A DNA stretch of 64,000 nucleotides, from positions 13,819,899 through 13,883,898 of the forward strand of contig CM072522.1 in assembly GCA_036898135.1 (NCBI GenBank), in the 5' to 3' direction. A program made the translations under genes and the position numbers. This DNA comes from Oncomelania hupensis. Its lineage: Eukaryota; Mollusca; Gastropoda; Littorinimorpha; Pomatiopsidae. This document shows positions 55,684-64,000 of the stretch, one piece after another; position 1 is the stretch's first letter; every line of letters begins with the position of its first letter. Under the pieces are notes generated by a model, which was given only the letters and a program-made list of their open reading frames with translations, had not been told where the DNA came from and ran no database searches.

Positions 55684-55815
55684 TTATCGTGCTTAGATAG
55701 CGCTCTTTCAGCTCAACGGCTGCTCTAGGCGCTGGCCGATACAGGATCTACCTCCAGCAGCTCGAGGCGCCCACCTGCAACCTTTGGGCGCATATAGTCT
55801 GACGCCCAGACGACG
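55684..55815 (-). mobile_element. SINE family B 3' fragment
   Basis: AGATAGCGCTCTTTCAGCTC to GTCTGACGCCCAGACGACGG, minus sense. Confidence 0.75.
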
Positions 55816-56109
55816 GAGAAGATTCCGGTTTTCTGGTTGGAATGTTGTGCCCCTTACGAACTGTGTTCTTCTGTCCAGTCCTCTCGGTTTGGTAGCTGTA
55901 GAAGTTGGTTGGTGCTGGCGAAAATCGGTCGTAATTTTCTGTCGTCATTTTCCCCCGACTAGCCTAGTCCTAAGGCTTGGAAGTACCGTGGGATAAGAGA
56001 TAAGAGATACGATTTAAGTCTGGTTGTGACGTGTTTCAGTATGTGTACTCTGACCTAGGTCCTTTTATCTTGACTTTGGATTTCACACAAACACGCGCAC
56101 ACCCACACA

Positions 56110-56175
<66 letters not shown>

Positions 56176-56526
56176 AAGGGCCGAAAATGAGAGGTTATTT
56201 CCGTACTATAAGGAACTATATAGCCCACGACTATTCTTCGGTATGACTACCTTTCTTCCCCTAGAAACAGTATATTAAAGAGGGAGTCCAAGGTCTCTTT
56301 CTTTTTTCTTCAAGTGTTAACACTAGATAGCATGTTCACAGAAGAGTTTATAAAACCGCACTATTGGAGATGAAAGCTCTGAAATGAGCGTGCACGCAGC
56401 TTCAAAAGACAGTCACCTCGCGAGTCGGGCTTTCTTACTATGCAGTCATGACGCGTCAAAATGCTACAACAGGCGGAGAAACCAAGATGCGTAGAAGCAG
56501 CCACAGCAAAGCTTCTGATACTGGGT
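55816..56526. other. Intergenic; (CA)n at 56110-56173
   Basis: No gene recognised on either side of the CA tract. Confidence 0.45.
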
Positions 56527-57197
56527 TTTTTTGATTGATTTATTGTTGCTTTAGGTCCAGCGGACTCTTCCGAGCCAAATCAGGACCGGACAACCCCCGA
56601 TCCGCATAAAAGATCTGCTGAAACAACCCAAGTGGAAAAATTGAATGCCCTCCACCGGCCAGTCACTTTACAATAAAGACATCCCACGCGGGGGACGGCT
56701 GAGGGTTGACCTCAACTACGCGAACCCCCGGTTACAAAAACAAAATAGAATACAAACATCATTATAAATCATCAACAAAACACATACATATAAAATGCCT
56801 ATAGTGCTAAATAGTACAATCATAGGAAGCCCTAGTGACCACCCGCAGAAAGCGTCCAACACTCCCAAGCTGATCCAACAGACCTCATACACAAACAAGG
56901 AGTCTTGTCCAGGAAGAGTTTTCAAGAAAAAGGTAGGTCATTGATCTAGCGAAGAAGAAGATAGTATAGCAGAGTGAAGGACAGAGCAGGAATGGGAAAG
57001 AGTAAATGAGGAAGACAGCGACAGTGAGAATTTAAAGCACTAAATTTCCATAAAGTGGGGATACTATTTATACTGAAAACCCCCGGCACTCCAACGGGGG
57101 TACTGTTGCCGCAGTGAATCTGTCTTGCCTATAAAGGAAAGACAGGTTTTCAACTGTGGCTTTCACTTTTCCCTTTATAGGTTTGAACAATCTACAG
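56527..57197 (-). mobile_element. Element X, long copy with 13-bp TSD
   Basis: TSD TCTGATACTGGGT at 56514-56526 and 57198-57210. Short T/(TGAT) tail at the left; the 5' end lies within the extended region seen at 29620 (ends AACAATCTACAG). Confidence 0.88.
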
Positions 57198-57219
57198 TCT
57201 GATACTGGGTACTGAGGTG

Positions 57220-57307
<88 letters not shown>

Positions 57308-57487
57308 CACTAGAAGACGCATAAAGCACTGTGTAATGGTTTTATTCAGCTGCATTTAAAGGAGCAAAGAAAAATCAAGAGTTTATTAAGTAACTAGCTG
57401 TCCATCGGACCCAATGCTGTTATCCTATTAAAGATTTCGACTACGACTTCTTGTCTTTGTTTCTTTGTCTCTTTGTGTGTTTGTCTG

Positions 57488-57549
<62 letters not shown>

Positions 57550-57550
57550 G
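57220..57550. repeat. (CT)n tracts
   Basis: CT runs at 57220-57304 and 57491-57550. Confidence 0.93.
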
Positions 57551-58074
57551 TCCCTCCATTCTTCCTTCCCTTGCCACCTCAACATCTGCCACAAACAACA
57601 ACTGATCTAATTGCAAAAGGAGGTGGTGTATGTTTGTTTACGTGGGGTAGTGTTTGGTGGTGGGAGTGCGGTGGGGGGTGGGGGGACAGCATTCTCTATT
57701 TACACTACGTTTATGGTCCAGAAATGTTTTTTAAAAATCGTAATGATTTTCTTTTTTGGCTTGTGAATGCGTGAGAATTGCGCTTTGAATAGATTTTTAA
57801 TAGGAAAAAGCGCTATTTAAATAATGCTTATTATTAGTTATTATTAATATTTGTACTAGATTATGATCCAGTAAAATAATTATCCAAAAATAAATCAACC
57901 AAATGGCAATTATTCGCATCGTGACACCTTAGGTAGATGGGTGGGGATGGGTAAGGGAGAGGGGGACGGGGGAGGGGAGGGGAGGGTAGAGGAGTCACAA
58001 ATGAAGTCGTGTTAGCATTTTACGTCACAGTGTACAGGTGACTGGTGAGAGACCAGTGGAACTGACGACAACGT

Positions 58075-58075
<1 letters not shown>
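57551..58075. other. No gene seen
   Basis: G-rich patches at 57650-57690 and 57935-57990; no coding signal. Confidence 0.4.
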
Positions 58076-58153
<78 letters not shown>

Positions 58154-58161
58154 GAAAGAGG

Positions 58162-58223
<62 letters not shown>
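58076..58223. repeat. (GA)n microsatellite
   Basis: About 148 bp of GA with a GGGGGAAAGAGGGAGG break near 58150. Confidence 0.94.
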
Positions 58224-58631
58224 CTTACAGCCTGAGACCAGACGAGGTCTTCTCACTCCCTATTGTGAGGAAAGACTATGGAGGGTCTCACCTAGTTTCG
58301 ACCGCGCTGTATGGGCCATGAGCATGTTTGAAGATAAGATTTGTACTGTACACACACACACACCCGCACACACACACGCACACGCCCACAAACAAACACA
58401 CACACACACACACACGACGATAACCTTTATGAGGCCAAAAAACCTACAGTAGCCCAGTTAATCCTTTCCTCTTCCCTTCTTGGACTGGGCCGTTCGGGAC
58501 TATTAATTGGCACCACACCCTAAGAACTCGGTCCGCTTTTTTTGAATCTCGGCCTATCGGCTCCGCATTATTCAGCCTCAGCGATTCTAGCGTCGACGGT
58601 AGGGCTCTCAACAAAACAAAAACAAAAACAT
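58224..58631. other. No gene; short CA repeats at 58350-58415
   Basis: Unremarkable intergenic DNA. Confidence 0.4.
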
Positions 58632-58766
58632 TACATTACATTACGTGATTATTGCTTTAGGTCCAGCGGACTCTTCCGAGCCAAATCAGGACCAGTATAG
58701 CAGAAATCAGGACCACAAAATCAAGACCACAACTTCGCTGAAAGAGGACTCGCCCCTGATCCGCAT

Positions 58767-58805
<39 letters not shown>

Positions 58806-59284
58806 AACTCCACCAGCCGGTCACTTTACAATAAAGACATCCCACGCAGGGGACGCTGAGGCTATACTCTAATTTATCGAACCCCCGTTTACAAAAACGA
58901 AATAGAATATAAACATCATTATAAAATATCAACAAAACACATAAGCCTACATACAAAATGCCTACATTGCCAAATAATAATATCATAGGAAGCCCTAGTG
59001 ACCACCTTGCAGAAAAGCGTCCAATACTCCCAAGCTGATCCAACAGACCTCACACACAAATGAGGAGTTTTGTCCCGGAAGAGTTATGAAGAAAAAAGGT
59101 AGGTGATTGGTCTAGCGAAGAAGAATATAGTATAGCAGATTGGTAGAACAGAGTAGGAATGAGAAAGAACAAAGGAGAAAGACAAGCGACCGGGTTGGGG
59201 GGGGGGGGGGGGGGAATTAAAGCACTAATTTCCAGAAAGTGGGGATACTATTTATACAGAAACCCTCGGCAACCCAACGGGGGT
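58632..59284 (-). mobile_element. Element X with 11-bp TSD and internal (CA)n
   Basis: TSD AACAAAAACAT at 58621-58631 and 59285-59295. It has an internal 34-bp CA run near 58770-58803 and a poly-G at 59199-59214. The tail is (ACATT)n. Confidence 0.87.
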
Positions 59285-59295
59285 AACAAAAACAT

Positions 59296-59705
59296 AATAA
59301 AATCGCCTTTGCATCAAAGTGAAATCGATCACGTTCCTTCAATGCAGGAACGGATGAAGCGCGCGGTGGGAAACAATCGTAGCCCATGGATACCCCCCAC
59401 CCCCCCCCCCCACCCCCACCCAAAAAAAAGTGTAGAACGCAAAGTGATAAAGGTTTTTTCGCCTAAAGAGAAAGGACTGGAGTTTATGTATAGCATGTTG
59501 GATATCATTCCTTAGTAGACTCTACCCTCCGAAAAATGAGGAAATAATAGGAAAGATTTATCTCCCCTCCTCTGCTGCCGTTGGTTCGTATTTTGTGGAT
59601 TTGTGCCAAAGATACAGATAACCTTTATCTTCTTTTTTTTCGCTGTGTTTTCAGCTCGTCAATATAATCAGCTGGGCTGAAAATCAGGGGTCTGATATTC
59701 CAGAG
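59296..59705. other. No gene seen
   Basis: C-rich run at 59395-59420, otherwise unremarkable. Confidence 0.4.
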
Positions 59706-60010
59706 CATAAAGGTAAAGGTAGGTAAAGGTAGTCCCATAGCCTTGTGGCCGTAAGGGAGCGTGATGTTGGAGATCACATTTATCTTGGGCCAGCGTAATG
59801 AGGGTGATGCCCATCTCTCTCCCTCGCTGCTTTACCTAATTCCCCACCCTTAAGAGAGTAGGTACTCAGTCACCGTTGAGTCAACTGGGGGCGTTGTTAT
59901 TTGTCGCTTCACGTTTTGCGGTCACCCATCCAAGTGCTAACCGCACTGGACAGGTGCTTAACTTGCGACACAGTAGCGAGTGCTCCAACCACTGCGCTAT
60001 CCGACACCTA
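59706..60010 (-). mobile_element. tRNA/5S-like chimeric SINE, single-block copy
   Basis: Minus strand: TCGGATAGCGCAGTGGTTGG (A-box-like head), GTTAAGCACCTGTCCAGTGC, TTAGCACTTGGATGGGTGAC (5S-like), then GTAAAGCAGCGAGGGAGAGA and a tail of TACCTTTACC repeats. Shows the ancestral layout of 18640-19475. Confidence 0.72.
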
Positions 60011-60175
60011 GCATATAGAAGACGTCTTAATGAAGTCCTCAGGAAACAACAACAGCATCCTTCATGCGAAAACAAAAATAAAAGCATCCACAATTGGGCT
60101 GGTTGGCGACGGAAACGGGAAGCGCTAGGAACCGAACTTCTTTTTTCTTTTTCTTTTTTTTTACGCCAACCCCCC

Positions 60176-60206
<31 letters not shown>

Positions 60207-60299
60207 AAAAAAAAGTTCTATAAACTAGGGTCGTGGTCTTGGTGGTCTTGAACAAGGTTTTGTTTAGAAAGTGACTGCTAGCGAGTTGAACAAGCAGTG

Positions 60300-60332
60300 A
60301 TGAAATGCGACGACGACGACGACGACGACGAC

Positions 60333-60412
<80 letters not shown>
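60300..60412. repeat. (GAC)n/(GAT)n microsatellite
   Basis: GAC then GAT units, about 105 bp. A C/A homopolymer junction is at 60170-60214. Confidence 0.94.
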
Positions 60413-60413
<1 letters not shown>

Positions 60414-60841
60414 ATGCGACGATACGTGTACTTCGGCCTTTATACTTACTCTATTATTACGACTATTTTGGGAACTGAAGCCAGAGAAACGCGTGCATGG
60501 GGCAAGCTTATCTTGTGCAAATTGTTGATAAGGAATGATTGCATACGCTCACTGCTAATGCCAGTCGTGTGCTCTTTGCGGTTCTCACTGAGAGAAACGG
60601 AACCGAACACCACACGAGATGGGAAGAGTTGATTTAGAAAATCGCCTCTTTTTTTTTTTTTTTTTTGAGTAGATTAACGTCCCCGGATCAAAATCGCCTC
60701 TTGCAACTACAAACGATTATATCTACGTAGGCCTATGCGTTTGGTGTTCATCAAGGGACGTAAGTCAGTGACTACGGAAAGGAAGATTGTCTCCCTGCAC
60801 TATCAATGAGACCCAAAACGTTGTTACTCGGGATCCTTTTT

Positions 60842-60904
<63 letters not shown>

Positions 60905-60944
60905 GACCAAATTCGTCACAAGATTAACCTGAACCCCCCTCGAG
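60413..60944. other. Upstream of sulfotransferase 2; (CTA)n at 60844-60902
   Basis: Includes a reversed retroposon tail (GTAGATTAACGTCCCCGG at 60668). No promoter motif could be assigned. Confidence 0.45.
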
Positions 60945-61044
60945 ATGGTTTTTCAACTCAAGTTAAGATTTGTTAAAAGCTGGATATGGCTCTACTTCTT
61001 CGTCGTCATCGTCGTCGTCATCTACACGCATTTCTTCACTCTTG
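60945..61044 (+). CDS. Second sulfotransferase, exon 1: membrane anchor
   Basis: ATG at 60945, 33 codons plus one base, donor GTAAGT. Reads MVFQLKLRFVKSWIWLYFF, then a Val/Ile-rich helix and YTHFFTLG. Length, phase 1 exit, basic start and the YTxxFT ending match exon 1 of the complete gene (YTQHYFTS). A CTCGAG acceptor-like end precedes the ATG. The rest of the catalytic domain lies past the window, so the identification depends on this similarity and tandem position. Confidence 0.72.
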
Positions 61045-61290
61045 GTAAGTCAGGCTTTAATTAATTAATGTATTTAGTATGTATTTAATGAAAGAGTTTT
61101 GCTCCGAAATTAAAGCTTTGTAAAGTAAATCTTTAAAAATAATAACGAAATATAAAAATAAAATAGAATTAAAAAAAAAATTCACTCTCTGCCCTACCCT
61201 CAAACCCACTTCTTCGAACAAACAACAAACAGCAGTTTAACTTTCTTTTTTCCTGTATTACTAATTCTGTCCTAGCTTCCTTAGTTTTAT
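61045..61290. other. Intron start, no feature
   Basis: AT-rich sequence after the exon-1 donor. Confidence 0.4.
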
Positions 61291-62160
61291 ACTTTCTTTC
61301 TTTCTTTCTTTCTTTCTTTCTGTCTGTCTTTCTGTCTGTCTTTCATTCTGTCTGTCTGTCTGTCTTTCATTCTGTCTGTCTGTCTTTCTTTCTATCTTTC
61401 TTTTTTTTGTCTTTCCTTCTTTCTGTCTTTCTTTCTTTTGTCTTTCTTTCGTTCTGTCTGTCTTTCTTTCTGCCTGTCTTTCTTTCTTTCTTTCTTTCAT
61501 CTTTCGTGATATTCTGTCTTTCCTTTCTTCCTCCCTTCCTTTCTTTCTCCGTGATTTTCTTTCTTTCTTTGGACCCTTCCTTCGTTATACTTTCTTTCTT
61601 TCTGTCTTTCTGTCTGTCTTTCTGTCTGTCTTTCTTTCTGTCTGTCTTTCTTTCTTTCTGTCTTTCTGTCTTTTTTATTTCTGTCTGTCTTTCTTTCTGT
61701 CTGTCTGTCTTTCTTTCTTTCTTTCATCTTTCGTGATATTCTGTCTTTCCTTTCTTCCTCCCTTCCTTTCTTTCTCCGTGATTTTCTTTCTTTCTTTCGA
61801 CCCCTCCTTCGTTATAATTTCTTTCTTTCTTTCTGTCTTTCTTTTTTCCTTTCTTTCTGTCTTTCTGTCTTTCTTTCTGTCTGTCTGTCTGTCATTCTGT
61901 CTGTCTTTCTGTCTGTCTCTTTCTTTCTGTCTGTCTTTCTGTCTGTCTATCTTTCTTCCTTTCTATCTTTCTGTATTTCTGTCTGTCTGTCTTTCTGTCT
62001 GTCTTTCTTTCTTTCTTTCTTTCATCTTTCGTGATATTCTGTCTTTCCTTTCTTCCTCCCTTTCTTTCTTTCTCCGTGATTTTCTTTCTTTCTTTGGACC
62101 CTTCTTTCGTTATACTTTCTTTCTTTCTTCGAAATACTATTTCTTTCATTCTTTCTTTTT
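61291..62160. repeat. (TTTC)/(TGTC) array with three copies of a 106-bp block
   Basis: Tetranucleotide repeats in which a block from CATCTTTCGTGATATTCTGT to TTCGTTATACTTTC recurs at 61499, 61725 and 62023. Long Ser/Phe/Leu frames here are artefacts. Confidence 0.88.
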
Positions 62161-62164
62161 TTTC

Positions 62165-62306
62165 CCCCGTGGCCTCGGTTTATACTCTCACCCGAAAGTG
62201 TCTCAGGGTCATGTTGGTGGTTTTTTTATGTGTCGGCACTGCAGGCCGTCAACCGGCTTCGAACCAATGGCCAGCCTGTGTACGGGCTCCAATGTTATCG
62301 CTTCGC
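62165..62306 (-). mobile_element. SINE family B fragment
   Basis: CCTCGGTTTATACTCTCACC to GCTCCAATGTTATCGCTTCG, minus sense. Confidence 0.72.
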
Positions 62307-62307
62307 G

Positions 62308-63180
62308 TCATACTGCCGTAGCTCAGGGGAAAAGCGTTCGCCTGGCATACCTGATTACATTACATTACATGATTATTGCTTTAGATCCAGCGGACTCTTC
62401 CGAGCCAAATCAGGAACAGTATAGCTGAATCAGGACCACAAAATCAAGACCACAACTTCGCTGAAAGAGGACTCGCCCCTGGTCCGCATAAAAGATCTGC
62501 CAAAACAACCCCAGTGGCAACACTGAAGGCACTCCACCAGCCAGTGACTTTACAATAAAGACATCCCACGCAGGGGACGCTGAGGCTACACTCTAATTTA
62601 TCGAACCCCCGTTTACAAAAACAAAATAGAATATACGCATCATTATAAAATATCAACAAAAGACATACATATAAAATACCTACACTGCCAAATAATAACA
62701 TCATAGGAAGCCCCAGTGACTACCTGCCAGAAAGCGTCCAATATTTCCAAGGTGAACCAACAGTCCTCACACATAAATGAGGAATTTTGTCCCGGAAGAG
62801 TCAAGAAAAAAATGTAGGTGACTGGTCTAGCGAAGAAGAAGATAGTATAATAGATTGATAGAACAAAGTAAGAATGAGAAAGAACAAAGGAGAAAGACAG
62901 CGACAGTGGGAATTTAAAGCACTACAGTTCCAGAAAGTGGGGATACTATTTATACTGAAACCCCCGGCACCCCAACGTAGGTGGCATACCTGATGACCCA
63001 GGTTCCAGTCCCGTGGTAGGCAAGATAAAAAGCGGCCATTTTCACTGTCCACTTCAGTAGTATGATTGCTCTGGTGGTTCAGTGTTGATTTAGGTACTTA
63101 CCCCCTCCTCTTTGGGAGGGTTATCCTCATCTGCCATATCGCCAATGGTGGTGAGTGTAGACGTTAAACCTCAATGTTCA
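62308..63180 (+). mobile_element. SINE family A, split by element X
   Basis: tRNA-like head CCGTAGCTCAGGGGAAAAGC (62312 on), interrupted at 62356, resuming at 62995 with GACCCAGGTTCCAGTCCCGT (B box) and the family A body to GTGTAGACGTTAAACCTC. Only a SINE this split explains the two halves. Confidence 0.82.
62356..62981 (-). mobile_element. Element X inserted in a SINE, 13-bp TSD
   Basis: TSD TGGCATACCTGAT at 62343-62355 and 62982-62994; tail (TTACA)n at the left; same interior as the other X copies. Confidence 0.88.
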
Positions 63181-63282
63181 GTCATCGCTTCACATTCAAA
63201 TGTTTTAGTGCCATTACACCACGTGAGCCAACTGCGACGTGTCAAAGCTGCGCGTGCTGATTAGTTGCGAAATGGCAGCGAT

Positions 63283-63286
63283 TTGT

Positions 63287-63325
<39 letters not shown>

Positions 63326-63326
63326 T

Positions 63327-63417
<91 letters not shown>
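63283..63417. repeat. (GT)n microsatellite
   Basis: About 130 bp of GT. Confidence 0.95.
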
Positions 63418-63418
<1 letters not shown>

Positions 63419-63487
63419 GGTCATTGTTCAGCCCTAAGTCTTCAGCCATTTTAGGTTTCGTTTTTGTTTGTTTTTTTCCCCCCACAG

Positions 63488-63781
63488 GTGAAACTCCACG
63501 GCTTAGGTACAACCCAGCACAAAATCTAGCCTGCCCTCATGCCAAAGACTGTGAACTCCAACTAAGAACTGTGATGTCACTACCATTTTCTCTGACGTCG
63601 TCAGACAAGGCTCTTACGTCATCATCATCATTATCAACAACAACGTCTTCATCATCATCGTCATCATCATCAGCAGCAGCAACAACAATAGCAGAAGCAG
63701 CCACAAAAACATCAACTGCGAAATCATTATCATCACTAGTATTGTCATTACCATCAGCAGCAATAACCTCATCGTCATTAC

Positions 63782-63842
<61 letters not shown>

Positions 63843-63993
63843 GTCCTCACGCACCTCCAAAGTGACGTCAGCAATAGACCTCATGTATCACCCAGGGCTA
63901 GAAATTAACTTTTTTCTTTGGGGGCCACCGGGCCCCTTGATTGAAAAATTTGAGGGCCCACAAGCAACTTTCAGGGCCCAACTTGAAAAATAA
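63488..63993 (+). CDS. Second sulfotransferase, probable exon 2 (stem), 3' limit unknown
   Basis: Acceptor TTTTTTTCCCCCCCACAG; two bases complete the phase-1 codon. Reads GETPRLRYNPAQNLACPHAK and CELQLRTVMSLP, then Ser/Thr/Ala tracts encoded by TCA and GCA repeats. The frame closes at 63993, so a donor before that is required; none was chosen with confidence. A low-complexity stem between anchor and catalytic domain is normal for Golgi sulfotransferases. Confidence 0.5.
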
Positions 63994-64000
63994 TGCAAAC

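Noticed and set aside
61261..62428. Frames of up to 231 codons rich in Phe/Leu/Ser or Lys/Arg
   Set aside because: They arise from the TTTC/TGTC array.

Overview
The window is eukaryotic and intron-rich. It looks like a lophotrochozoan, most likely marine gastropod, genome: spliced animal gene families, RTE-type LINEs of a kind common in sea-slug and snail assemblies, many tRNA-derived SINEs and abundant microsatellites. The organism is an inference. Host genes cover only a few kilobases; the rest is transposon-derived or simple-sequence DNA.

Host genes. (1) Minus strand, about 4.6-11.7 kb: five exons of a tyrosine-kinase-like domain join in phase and encode a predicted pseudokinase (HRD is HAH, DFG is GFG, glycine loop degenerate). 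Its introns hold an RTE LINE, a LINE 3' fragment, SINEs and microsatellites. (2) Plus strand, 40.76-52.69 kb: a complete six-exon carbohydrate sulfotransferase (Sulfotransfer_2/HNK-1ST family), 513 residues when spliced, followed by AATAAA. (3) Plus strand, from 60.9 kb past the right edge: the membrane-anchor exon and a probable second exon of a tandem paralogue, with the same exon-1 splice phase.

Mobile DNA by region. 0.06-3.4 kb: broken near-full-length RTE LINE. 5.7-8.1 kb: second RTE copy, broken by a TTAGGG-type interstitial telomeric tract and by a 31-bp retroinsert with perfect target-site duplications. 13.7-22.2 kb: element X (an unnamed retroposed family), SINEs, LINE 3' ends, a tRNA/5S-like SINE whose 5S-like part has expanded into a 32-bp minisatellite, and a 7-bp-TSD MITE. 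20.2-29.6 kb: a 1.9-kb tandem duplication; its second copy carries a very young LTR retrotransposon (636-bp LTRs differing at one base) with Gag-protease-integrase-RT order (Gmr1-like) but almost no RT and no RNase H. 30-40 kb: SINEs, a palindromic element and a LINE copy with about 45-bp flanking repeats. 40-63 kb: the sulfotransferase introns and intergenic DNA carry a solo LTR, nested SINEs, MITEs and more X copies.

The host genes show no shared pathway. The transposons show a clear nesting history that can be read from target-site duplications. Exon boundaries were set by hand from GT/AG sites, phase and family motifs; none has transcript support here.
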